Shown here: piece by piece, positions 28,960 through 36,760 of the stretch
Numbering within the stretch: the first letter of the stretch is position 1
Layout of the letters: each line of letters opens with the position of its first letter
NCBI RefSeq assembly: GCF_023051105.1
Contig: NZ_JALKIL010000008.1
Coordinates: 1 to 64,000 of the forward strand
Direction of reading: 5' to 3'
From: Anaerobiospirillum sp. NML120449
Lineage (GTDB): Bacteria > Pseudomonadota > Gammaproteobacteria > Enterobacterales > Succinivibrionaceae
Length of the DNA: 64,000 bases
Translations under genes and position numbers: made by a program
Notes under the pieces: model-generated
Database searches by the model: none
What the model was told of the DNA's origin: nothing
What the model saw: only the letters and a program-made list of their open reading frames with translations

Positions 28960-29922
28960 CTAAGGGGCAGAAACTCCCTCAGCAGCTAAAGGCACACGCT
29001 CTATAACAGCTTTTGGAGTGATTACTGCTACGTCACAGGCAAGGTTATCCACTACGCGCTCGCAGATATTGCCAGCCAGAGCTACCGCTACACCCTTACG
29101 TGCTGAGGTACCGATAAACAGGGCTGTTGGCTTGAGCTCGGCACACAGGGTTGGAATAACATCATCTGGCTGACCTTCACGGATATGGCAGTGCTCAGCC
29201 GGAATCTTATGACGGGCAGCAAAGGACAGTACAGCCTTGCAGCCTTCCTTTAAGGCCGCATCACCCAGCAGATCTGGGGTAAATCCTGGCATATTCATAG
29301 ATGTTGGTGGCATCAGCGGAGGAATGGCGTTGAGGATATGGATCTGGCAGTGCATGATGCGGCACAGCTCCTGAGCCTCACGGAGCAGACGCATGTTAAG
29401 CATGCGGGCCTCACTGTCATCAGGATCAGACAAATCAAGGGCAATTGCCACAATGCCGGTTGGATGCCAGATATGATCCTTGGCAATCAGCACTGGTACA
29501 GGAGCATGACGCAGCAGCTGCCAGTCAAGCGGAGTGAAGAACACACTGTCAAACATGCCATGAACTTCATGAGCCTTGATGAGCAGGTCCACACCCTCTT
29601 CGTGAGCCATGTGGGTAATGTCCTTGCCCGCTGAGCGTGACCAGATAACACGGGTATGAATGTCATAGCCCATGGCGTGGATAGACAGGTAGGCCTTGAG
29701 CCACTTTTCACTGCGGGCAATAACTGAAGCCTTGATATCTTCCTTAGGCTCAACGGAAAGCATGGAAGTAAGATCACGGGTAAGCTCGGTAACAGGCATT
29801 ACGGCGATGATCTCAAGAGTGGATCTGCCTCCGGCATGAGCTATGGCCATGGCACGCTCCAGAGCAACCTGGCGCATCTGTTTTGGCTCAATGACCACCA
29901 TTATTTTCTTAAATTTTCTCAC
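28960..29922 (-). CDS. uspE: Universal stress protein E (tandem Usp domains)
   Basis: UspE is a cytoplasmic two-domain universal stress protein that in E. coli supports survival after DNA damage, stationary-phase aggregation and motility. The 320-residue protein contains two Usp folds: residues 1-150 (KKIMVVIEPKQ..., ending RHAPVPVLIAKD) and 155-310 (GIVAIALDLSD..., with FIGTSARKGVAVALAGN and CDVAVITPK). Length matches E. coli UspE. The start is GTG 29922, supported by GGAG 7 bases upstream; there is no suitable ATG nearby. Monocistronic, convergent with the preceding gene. Confidence 0.9.
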   Translation of the reverse strand: MRKFKKIMVVIEPKQMRQVALERAMAIAHAGGRSTLEIIAVMPVTELTRDLTSMLSVEPKEDIKASVIARSEKWLKAYLSIHAMGYDIHTRVIWSRSAGKDITHMAHEEGVDLLIKAHEVHGMFDSVFFTPLDWQLLRHAPVPVLIAKDHIWHPTGIVAIALDLSDPDDSEARMLNMRLLREAQELCRIMHCQIHILNAIPPLMPPTSMNMPGFTPDLLGDAALKEGCKAVLSFAARHKIPAEHCHIREGQPDDVIPTLCAELKPTALFIGTSARKGVAVALAGNICERVVDNLACDVAVITPKAVIERVPLAAEGVSAP

Positions 29923-30769
29923 TTAAGAACTCCGTTTGTGCTTATATCCAGGCAAACCATTCAGTATCATTTCTGCCCACAGGCAAAACTCGCAGCAAGT
30001 TAAGCTGTCAGAAATAAAGGTCAGGGAAAACATTTCCCATCCCGATCTGAGGTCAGGCCGGAAATCCTCTGCAAGTCCTGCCACGGTCATCACCACCTGA
30101 TGCCCAAATCCGACAGGGTCATCACTGCCTGATACCCGAATCCGATGCCGGTCATCACTGCCTGATGCCCAAATCCGATGCCGGTCATCACTGCCTGACG
30201 CCAGAACCAAATGCACAGATACCATGCCAGAAACTGACATTTTGCCAGAGGCTGACATACTGTTAAGACATGACTTTCAGGGACTGAAAAGTACTAATCG
30301 CGGCCGTTATCTTAACACGACCACTGCAAAAGCACATGCAAGGCATATCAGCCCGTGGCGCAAAGCAAGTAAATAACCGCTTTGCCTGGCTGACATTTCT
30401 TTCAATCTATTTTAGTACATACCAGGCCGGACGTATCTTATTTTTTCCCCGATACGGTCATTGCTCCAAAAAGTACCATTTTCCTGCCCGTTAAGTCCTG
30501 GCACAGGGAACTTTTCTCCAATAAGCCCAGGCATACGCACCACCGGCCCTGACAGGCCCCAGAACATCAGGCAACAGTCAGACTCCAGCCCGCACTGCTG
30601 ACAACCCCATGCTTACAGCCTCCATCCCGAAGCCTCAAGCCCGGAGCATGAAGCCCTTATCCTCCAGTATGAACATGCGCCTTCAGGCATGCGGCAAAGA
30701 CGCCAGTGAGCCCGGGTGCCTCTGGCCATTAGGCCATGGGCGCCTGGCAGTCTGCCAGCAGCTGGAGAC
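29923..30769. other. Intergenic region upstream of uspE
   Basis: No credible gene in about 850 bases. It contains a four-copy 33-bp tandem repeat (30085-30214) and AT-rich sequence around 30380-30480 that could carry promoters. Short open frames here translate the repeat and are discounted. Confidence 0.6.
30085..30214 (+). repeat. 33-bp tandem repeat, four copies
   Basis: Units start at 30085, 30117, 30150 and 30183, each running GGTCATCAC(T/C)(G/A)CCTGA, then (T/C)(G/A)CC, then a variant of AAATCCGATGCC. Copies 2 and 3 are closest. It lies 160 bases upstream of uspE. Confidence 0.88.
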
Positions 30770-30793
30770 AACAAGGCCGGCAAAAAGCCGGCC
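30770..30793 (-). terminator. Possible terminator after SLT-like gene
   Basis: A GGCCGGC / GCCGGCC hairpin with an AAAAA loop lies just past the stop of the minus-strand gene at 30805. The following sequence on the minus strand (TTGTTG) is only weakly T-rich. Confidence 0.45.
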
Positions 30794-30804
30794 CCTGTGA
30801 CGCA

Positions 30805-31416
30805 CTAATGCTCGTCCCTGTCTTCAATACAGTAGTTGTAGGTTGATGTGACCAGTGTCTGCCATGCGCGGCGAATGCGCTCTACATAGCGGTCATGAAC
30901 CTTCTGATTTACGCTGTAATGGAAGTGGTAATTGCCTACTCCGGTCCAGATGTTGCCATCAGCCTTTTCAATCTCACGGCGAATCAGATAGCCCATGGCC
31001 CAGATGTTATGGCAAGGCTTGGATTTGATATCGCTTTTGGTGAGCTTGAACTGACGCAGTTCACCAAGACGCACGTCATTAATCTGGCTTGGACCACAGT
31101 CCTGAGTGCCGTTTCTGTTAGTGCCGCACTTGCCATTTATAGGACCGCGCTCCACGTACAGGATGGAGTACAGCAGCTCTTCAGGCAGCTCAAACTGATA
31201 GGCTGTCCAGGCAATGCAGCTTTTGAGCGAAGCATACTGCTTCATAGGAGGCTCAAGATAAGCCACCTCACGCCAGTGACCGGTAACCTCGCAGGACAAG
31301 GAGGCGCCAAAGGCAGAGGTCGACAGGAAGATCACAGCTGCGCCAAGCATACCCCTGACAGCCATAATACTCATCTTTCTCATGGAAATAACTGTCTTAA
31401 TTGAAGTTGAGATCAT
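30805..31416 (-). CDS. Secreted lysozyme-like (SLT-type) transglycosylase
   Basis: A 203-residue exported protein with a signal peptide (around GMLGAAVIFLSTSAFGA). The lysozyme-like core follows: EELLYSILYVERG, with the E of YVERG as likely catalytic glutamate, then GPSQIND, then an aromatic GVGNYHFHYS segment. This is the layout of VirB1/IagB-type lytic transglycosylases that cut peptidoglycan locally to make room for secretion or conjugation machines. Several cysteines suggest disulfides in the periplasm. ATG 31416 has GAGG close upstream; ATG 31383 is an alternative that shortens the n-region. Its near neighbour at 32023 looks like a secretion-system component, giving some contextual support. 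Confidence 0.7.
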   Translation of the reverse strand: MISTSIKTVISMRKMSIMAVRGMLGAAVIFLSTSAFGASLSCEVTGHWREVAYLEPPMKQYASLKSCIAWTAYQFELPEELLYSILYVERGPINGKCGTNRNGTQDCGPSQINDVRLGELRQFKLTKSDIKSKPCHNIWAMGYLIRREIEKADGNIWTGVGNYHFHYSVNQKVHDRYVERIRRAWQTLVTSTYNYCIEDRDEH

Positions 31417-31478
31417 AGCCCCTCGAGCTCAGTAAATGTAAAGACTGGAAGTACTGTTCACAACACAGTTGCCTGCAC

Positions 31479-31908
31479 TCAGCCCCTGACAGGCTTCATG
31501 TGCACAATGGGATATGGTTTGCCCTTGCTGTCATATTCACTGCGTCCGGCAACTGAACTTCCATATGCTCGTAAAAGCCTGAAGCCTGAAGGTTTTGCAT
31601 GTTGACAACCACAATGCAGTCCCCAGGCTCATTTATGGCATACATGATAAACTCTTTGCCGACACCGCTTCATCTGAAGTTGTCATGACAAAAAGCATCT
31701 CGATACTGCCGGCAGCAATGCCTGTGAAACCGGCTATACGGCCATGGCGCTTAACGACGTACAGGTCAACGTAGCCAAAGTACATGCACAGATTGCTTTT
31801 GTAGAACTCATAGTCCTTCTGACCTGGAAAGTCATGAGTACTGAGCACAGCACTCTCCCACACGCAAGTAAGCTCGTCGTAGCCAGCATTACCTGCTTTT
31901 CGGATCAT
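31479..31908 (-). pseudogene. YjaB-like GNAT acetyltransferase, two frameshifts
   Basis: The remains of a GNAT N-acetyltransferase resembling E. coli YjaB. From ATG 31908 the frame reads MIRKAGNAGYDELTCVWES, then THDF, VDLYVVKRHGRIAGFTG and IEMLFV. It then loses the family frame near 31665-31672. The acetyl-CoA-binding part continues in another frame (SGVGKEFIMYAINE, VVVNMQNLQASGFYEHM), and a second shift near 31561-31570 leads to a third frame (GRSEYDSKGKPYPIVHM) ending at TGA 31479-31481. All pieces are in family order, so two small indels have broken an otherwise complete gene. A sequencing error would need two independent indels. Confidence 0.85.
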
Positions 31909-32022
31909 TCCATTACCTGCCAGGTAATAGTGCCATATATCATGAATACAGAGCCCTGCAGCAGCTGGAATCGGGCACAGCATATGGTACAGGCAGCCAG
32001 CCCTTAGCACTGTCCATTATGT

Positions 32023-32886
32023 TTACTGCTGCTTTTTGATTTGCTCTTCAATCAGGCGCATGCCGGCGTCGCGCTCATCTTTGTTCAGCGGCATGGAGGC
32101 GGTGACAGCTTCGAGCATATCCACCTCAAGCCTGTCCTGACTTACCTTGTCATAGTTGATGGCACGGGCAGCAGGATTTGGCTTGCCAAAGCGGTATGGC
32201 TCAGGCTGAATGAAGGTATTGCCGTCCACGTAGTAATTTACAGTCATGGAGGTAATCAGAGTACGTACCGAGCTCTGCTGATTGATGACAGTAAGCGGCT
32301 TTAAGGTAAACAGGAAGCTCTGATTGATGCCCTTCAGACGTACCTGCAACAGGGTAGCTGAAGCTCCCTGGAACTGGCGCACCATCAGCTCGGACGGAGC
32401 AGCTGTAGTCTCGGCAATAAATCCCTGGTTCTCAACGCGGGAGGACACAATGTCCATAGGGTAGCCGTTGAGATCATAGAAACGGATGATGGATACGCCA
32501 TGGCGCGGTACTGCCACTTCATACTGAGCCTGATAGGTAGCGCTCATGCGCATGACCTTGGACTCGGCGTCACCAGGAACTGTTGGAACCTCAACAGAGT
32601 TCTGAGGGTCATTGCGGCCCTCGATGTAAATCTTTTCGCTCTTCTGCTCCTTGGTTCTGAAGTCCTTTAAGGTATCAGAAAGCTCAGGAGGAGCCTGAGG
32701 GGCAATAACATCAGCATGAGCTGTGCCCAGCAGCCATGAGCCGCCCTGAGAGCTCATACCCGGGGCATGACTTGTCAGGACCTGTGAATAATCAGAGGTC
32801 CAGTTAACGGTGCGCGGAAGATCCAGAGTGGAGAGTACTGCCACTGCGCACATGGTCAGTCCCATACTTTTTAAATTTAACATCAT
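32023..32886 (-). CDS. DotH/IcmK-like exported protein (type IVB secretion family)
   Basis: A 287-residue protein with an N-terminal hydrophobic segment suited to export. The core resembles DotH/IcmK/TraN, the outer-membrane-complex component of type IVB secretion and IncI conjugation systems: YEVAVPRHGVSIIRFYDLNG, then YPMDIVSSRVENQGF and LLQVRLKGINQSFLFTLKPL. This matches the family pattern of a beta-sandwich with G-x-x-V-x-F-x-D-x-x-G. No other Dot/Icm genes are visible nearby except the transglycosylase at 30805. The start may be ATG 32886 or the adjacent ATG 32883; AGG lies just upstream. The identification rests on pattern memory and needs a profile search. Confidence 0.5.
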   Translation of the reverse strand: MMLNLKSMGLTMCAVAVLSTLDLPRTVNWTSDYSQVLTSHAPGMSSQGGSWLLGTAHADVIAPQAPPELSDTLKDFRTKEQKSEKIYIEGRNDPQNSVEVPTVPGDAESKVMRMSATYQAQYEVAVPRHGVSIIRFYDLNGYPMDIVSSRVENQGFIAETTAAPSELMVRQFQGASATLLQVRLKGINQSFLFTLKPLTVINQQSSVRTLITSMTVNYYVDGNTFIQPEPYRFGKPNPAARAINYDKVSQDRLEVDMLEAVTASMPLNKDERDAGMRLIEEQIKKQQ

Positions 32887-33063
32887 GACCTGAGTATACC
32901 ATTACCCGCCATCTTTGACTCTGACCAGGCTCACAGCGCACAGCATTACCTCACGCTTCACCCCGCATCAGCCCAGGCTGCCCCTGCAGCCGGGCAGCCG
33001 TGCTCCTGTACCACTGTCCCGTGCGTCCTGCCAGCCGCCTGGGCTGGATGCATACCAGGCCCG

Positions 33064-33160
33064 TGCAATGCCCGCATGCCTGGCCTGCTCCCTGCAATGC
33101 CCGCATGCCAGGCCTGCTCCCTGCAATTTATGCCTGCCAGAGATGCTCCCTGCAAAGCCA
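33064..33160 (+). repeat. 29-bp tandem repeat
   Basis: Units begin with TGCAA at 33064, 33093, 33122 and 33151, an exact 29-base spacing, each with (A/T)TGCC.GC and a CTGCTCCC or similar end. The first two copies are almost identical; the last is partial. Confidence 0.88.
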
Positions 33161-33442
33161 ACCAGATGGATCTGTGGTACGCAGTGGCACTGGATGGCTG
33201 TGCGGCTTAGCCAATGGTGAGGCGGCTAAGCGACCAGTCTGTGAGTGATGGGCACGATCTGGCAATTGCGGAGAGTTGAATTACTGGACGGGAGGCCCTG
33301 CCTGGGCATGATGATCCTGGGGCTGGCTTTGGAGCCATAAAGATGATTCCTGTGGGCCTGGCTGAATATTTTTTGCATGGACGTGCCGCGTTCTGAGCAG
33401 CTGTTAAAATTTGGCCTTTTCAGAACTGGCCATACCCATATG

Positions 33443-33451
33443 TGCTAGAAT
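33443..33451 (+). promoter_or_regulatory. Possible extended -10 promoter for ppaC
   Basis: TGCTAGAAT fits an extended -10 element (TGnTATAAT, one mismatch). No good -35 hexamer is present at 16-18 bases. It would give a leader of about 200 bases. Confidence 0.35.
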
Positions 33452-33651
33452 AAATGTTTCAGCAAGGCATTTATATCGGCCTTTCGGGCTGGGTTATTGC
33501 CTCTGGGATAACAGCTGCCCGGGGTATCAGATGCTGCATCGTTGGGATCTGCTGCGGAGTACAGCCTCTGACAGACGGAAGATGCTGCTGATTCCAGGAG
33601 CTGTGAGCTTCTGACAACCAGAGTTTATTTGATCTTTTCACGAGGAAAAGT

Positions 33652-34572
33652 ATGACCGCTTTAGTACTGGGCCACAAGAACCCTGACACTGATTCTATCG
33701 TTTCTGCCTTATCAGCTACCAACTTATACCGTGGTCGCGGCATCGACGTTAAGCCTGTTGCTCAGGGCACTCCTGCTCCTGAGACCGCTTTCGTTTTAGA
33801 GAAGTTTGGTCTTACTGCTCCTGAGGTATGCCACTCCGTAGCCGGTCAGGAAGTTTACCTGGTTGACTACTCCGATCTGGCTCAGGCTCCGGATGACTTT
33901 GCCAAGTGCAAGCTCCTTGGCATTATCGATCACCACAAGCTCGGTGACGTTACCTCTGACACCCCTGTTGAGGTTTACTTAAAGCCAGTAGGCTGCTCCA
34001 ACACCGTTATCAAGGAGCTCCACGACTACTACAAGGTTGAGATCAATCCATCCCTGGCCGGCGCCATGTTATGCGCCATCCTCTCTGACACCGTTCTGTT
34101 CAAGAGCCCAACCTGCACCGAGGCTGACAAGCAGGCCGCCTACGACCTTGCAAAGATTGCCGGCGTTGAGGATCTGCAGGCTCTGGGCATGGAAATGTTC
34201 AAGGCCAAGAGCAACCTGTCCGGCGCCTCTGCCCGTGACTTAATCTTCCGTGACTTCAAGGACTTTGACATGTCCGGCAACAAGGTTGGCATTGGTCAGC
34301 TCGAGCTGGTTTCCCTGTCCTTAATCACCCCTGAGTTAAAGGCCCAGTTACAGGACGAGCTCAACAAGGTTAAGGCCGAAGGCCGTCACTCCGCCTTACT
34401 GGTTATTACCGACATCATGGAAGAGGGCTCCGAGCTGCTCATGTGCTCTGACAATGGCGAGTTAATCACAAAAGCCCTGAACACCACCGTCAGCGACAAG
34501 ATGTGGATGCCAGGCGTTATGAGCCGTAAGAAGCAGGTTGTTCCTAACCTCGAGCAGGCTTTCAAGGCTTAA
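33652..34572 (+). CDS. ppaC: Manganese-dependent inorganic pyrophosphatase (family II)
   Basis: PpaC hydrolyses pyrophosphate to phosphate in the cytoplasm, pulling biosynthetic reactions forward. The 306-residue protein is a DHH phosphoesterase: GHKNPDTDSI (residues about 6-15), VDYSDLAQ, and DHHKLGD, followed by the DHHA2 domain (KSNLSG..ARDLIFRDFKDF, GIGQLE, and the C-terminal SRKKQVVP). Length matches Bacillus and Streptococcus PpaC (~309). Codon use is shifted relative to neighbours, with frequent TTA, GTT and CCT, consistent with high expression. GAGGA lies upstream of ATG 33652. Most gammaproteobacteria use the unrelated family I enzyme (Ppa), so a family II enzyme is somewhat unusual. 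Confidence 0.95.
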   Translation: MTALVLGHKNPDTDSIVSALSATNLYRGRGIDVKPVAQGTPAPETAFVLEKFGLTAPEVCHSVAGQEVYLVDYSDLAQAPDDFAKCKLLGIIDHHKLGDVTSDTPVEVYLKPVGCSNTVIKELHDYYKVEINPSLAGAMLCAILSDTVLFKSPTCTEADKQAAYDLAKIAGVEDLQALGMEMFKAKSNLSGASARDLIFRDFKDFDMSGNKVGIGQLELVSLSLITPELKAQLQDELNKVKAEGRHSALLVITDIMEEGSELLMCSDNGELITKALNTTVSDKMWMPGVMSRKKQVVPNLEQAFKA

Positions 34573-34682
34573 TTGCTTTCCCTGAGCCATCTGCACATGC
34601 TCGATGGTTACCTCAGGCAGCCGCCAGCAACCTGGCTTACAGGCACAGCTTTATGAGGCGGCTGCTGTATGAGAACATACAG

Positions 34683-34712
34683 AGGCACTGGTGACCACCA
34701 GTGCCTTGTTTT
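34683..34712 (+). terminator. Rho-independent terminator after ppaC
   Basis: A 10-bp perfect stem AGGCACTGGT / ACCAGTGCCT with a 4-base loop, followed by TGTTTTTG. Confidence 0.88.
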
Positions 34713-34748
34713 TGTCCGCCTTGCTCACCAGAGCAAGACTGCCCACTG

Positions 34749-34930
34749 CCCTGCAAAAGATGGCTGCGGCCTGCCCTGCATAAGCAAGGCTGCTGGCTTG
34801 TCCTGCAAAAGATGGCTGCTGGCCTGCCCTGCATAAGCAAGGCTGCTGGCTTGCCCTGCAAGAGCCTGGACACTGGCCTGCCCTGCCAAAACACGGCTGC
34901 CTGACTTCTGGCCTGCCCGGCATAAGCAGA
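34749..34930 (+). repeat. 52/53-bp tandem repeat with 26-bp half-units
   Basis: CCTGCAAAAGATGGCTGC starts at 34750 and 34802, and CCTGCATAAGCAAGGCTG at 34775 and 34828. Further diverged half-units (CCCTGCAAGAGCC, CCCTGCCAAAACA, CCCGGCATAAGC) run to 34930. Adjacent half-units are related, so the array is a higher-order repeat of a 26-bp unit. Confidence 0.85.
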
Positions 34931-35019
34931 CTTGCCTGAGTTGAGCTGATTTAGCTGTATGTGCCGGGCGAGTCCTGTGGACAGGGCTCATGCTGGTGAT
35001 TGCGATGAAAAAGATGGGC

Positions 35020-35152
35020 TTTGACTGGTTTTGGCCTGTTTTGTCCTGATTTTTCACAGTTTTAGCCCGCTTTTGCCCACTATTGGGCAGCTTTTGGGCC
35101 GTTTTGGCCTTGTTCCAGTTTCTTTTGCCTGTTTTCCCGTTTTCCTGTTTTT
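35020..35152 (+). promoter_or_regulatory. Helically phased T-tract array (predicted bent DNA) upstream of rimO
   Basis: T runs (mostly TTTT or TTTTT) begin at 35020, 35029, 35039, 35050, 35060, 35071, 35083, 35092, 35102, 35113, 35123, 35132, 35140 and 35148. The early spacing averages about 10.2 bp; two runs (35083, 35113) are only TT. It ends 35 bases before rimO, so it overlaps the likely promoter region. Intrinsic curvature is predicted; function is inferred. Confidence 0.6.
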
Positions 35153-35186
35153 GCCCCTGTAATGCTACTTCCTCTGAGGATCTGTA

Positions 35187-36584
35187 ATGGCTGTAAATAA
35201 TCAGACTAAACCAAAGCTCGACCATGTGCCACGCATTGGCGTGGTTTCTCTGGGCTGTCCAAAGAACCTGGTTGACTCCCAGCGTTTGATTTCCGTTTTA
35301 CTGGCCAAGGGTTATCGTCTGGAGAATGACTTCAATGAGGCCGACCTGGTCATCATTAACACCTGCGGCTTTATTGAGCCTGCTGTTGAGGAGTCATTTG
35401 AGGCTATTTACGATGCCCGTCAGCAGTGCCAGCAGGTACTGGTCATGGGCTGCCTTGGTGCCCAGAAAGAAAAGGTTCTCGAAGAGTATCCTGATGTAGC
35501 CGATGTAATTGGCCCGGGCCGCCGAGCTGCCGTACTTCGTGCCGTAGAGCGCCTCGTAGGTGAGCCGCCTGCCATTGCCCGTCAGTCAGTTCCAGCCTCA
35601 GGCGTGCTGCTTACCCCTAAGCATTACAGCTACCTTAAGATTTCTGAGGGCTGCCGTCATCACTGCGCTTTCTGTATCATCCCTGATCTGCGCGGCACCC
35701 TGCGCTCCCGTCCAATTGACAATATCATTGCCGAAGCCAATGATCTGAGCTCCCGTGGCGTCAGGGAAATCATGATTATTTCCCAGGATACCTCCGACTA
35801 CGGTGGCGACCTGCGCGACGGCACCAATCTGCTCAAGCTGTGCGATGCCCTGGGAACTGTAAGCCCACGTCCATGGTTCCGCATGCATTATGTCTATCCG
35901 GGCAAGATTGTGGATGACCTCATTCCTTACATGAGAGATGGCATTATCCTGCCTTATCTTGACATGCCGCTGCAGCATGCCAGTGCTCCTGTACTCAAGA
36001 AGATGAAGCGTCCTGGCAATATTGAGCGCACCTATGAGCGTATCTGCCAGTGGCGTGAAATCTGCCCGGATCTCACTATCCGCTCCAACATCATTACCGG
36101 CTTCCCAGGTGAGACTGAGCAGGACTTTGAAAACCTGCTCGACTTCATCAAAAAAGCCCGCCTTGACCGCGTAGGCACCTTCCCATACTCAGATGTCGAG
36201 GGTGCACAGGCCAATGATTACGAGGGCTCCCTGCCAGTAGAGGTTCGTCAGGAGCGTGCCCGCATTGTCATGGAAACTCAGGCTGAAGTTTCCCGTGCCA
36301 AGCTTGCCGGGCGTGTGGGCAAGAGCTTTGAGATGCTGGTTGATGCCATTACCGATGAGGGCACTGTCATTGGCCGCACCAAATACGAGGCTCCGGACAT
36401 TGACGGTATTGTCACCATTGAGGAGCTGCCAGGTGGTGCCCGCGTTAACGAAGGTGACTTACTGCGCGTAAAGATTACCGACAGTGACGAGCATGACCTG
36501 TGGGCTGAGTTTGAGGAGAACATAACTCCTAATACCCACATCCCATTCCGTCTGGTCACCCCAAAGAACCCTGTGCTGCCATAA
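35187..36584 (+). CDS. rimO: Ribosomal protein S12 methylthiotransferase
   Basis: RimO is a radical SAM enzyme that adds a methylthio group to an aspartate of ribosomal protein S12. The 465-residue protein has the N-terminal MTTase domain (RIGVVSLGCPKNLVDSQR with C24, INTCGFI, MGCLGA). The radical SAM triad is C156-C160-C163 in EGCRHHCAFC, and a C-terminal TRAM-like domain lies from about residue 390. Length is close to E. coli RimO (441). ATG 35187 follows GAGG by 8 bases. It is monocistronic, with a bidirectional terminator before nth. Confidence 0.96.
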   Translation: MAVNNQTKPKLDHVPRIGVVSLGCPKNLVDSQRLISVLLAKGYRLENDFNEADLVIINTCGFIEPAVEESFEAIYDARQQCQQVLVMGCLGAQKEKVLEEYPDVADVIGPGRRAAVLRAVERLVGEPPAIARQSVPASGVLLTPKHYSYLKISEGCRHHCAFCIIPDLRGTLRSRPIDNIIAEANDLSSRGVREIMIISQDTSDYGGDLRDGTNLLKLCDALGTVSPRPWFRMHYVYPGKIVDDLIPYMRDGIILPYLDMPLQHASAPVLKKMKRPGNIERTYERICQWREICPDLTIRSNIITGFPGETEQDFENLLDFIKKARLDRVGTFPYSDVEGAQANDYEGSLPVEVRQERARIVMETQAEVSRAKLAGRVGKSFEMLVDAITDEGTVIGRTKYEAPDIDGIVTIEELPGGARVNEGDLLRVKITDSDEHDLWAEFEENITPNTHIPFRLVTPKNPVLP

Positions 36585-36683
36585 GCACAGCAGGCAGGTG
36601 GCCCGGCCATACAACTGCCCACAGCCGCACCTGGGCAGCTGCCAGGCTGCGCCGTGTGCTGCACAGCCCTGCCCATAATGGCC

Positions 36684-36721
36684 AAAAGCCCCGACTGTCT
36701 GTCAGACAGCCGGGGCTTTTT
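36684..36721. terminator. Bidirectional terminator between rimO and nth
   Basis: A 17-bp arm pair (AAAAGCCCCG-CTGTCT / AGACAG-CGGGGCTTTT) with one mismatch and a 3-base loop between convergent genes. T runs occur on both strands. Confidence 0.9.
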
Positions 36722-36760
36722 CATGCCGGGTTAAATGGCAGTGAGCACCTGTCAGAGATA

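Larger units (their letters stand above)
32887..33651. other. Intergenic region upstream of ppaC
   Basis: No gene is supported. It contains GC-rich CATGCC/CCTGCC words and a 29-bp tandem repeat (33064-33160), then the ppaC promoter region with an apparent untranslated leader of about 200 bases. The leader could fold into short GC hairpins; no riboswitch was recognised. Confidence 0.55.
34573..35186. other. Intergenic region between ppaC and rimO
   Basis: No gene. It holds the ppaC terminator, a 52/53-bp tandem repeat block (34749-34930) and a phased T-tract array (35020-35152) running up to the rimO start. Confidence 0.65.

Noticed and set aside
34749-34930. CRISPR array
   Set aside because: Repeats are tandem without unique spacers of constant length, and no cas genes are present.
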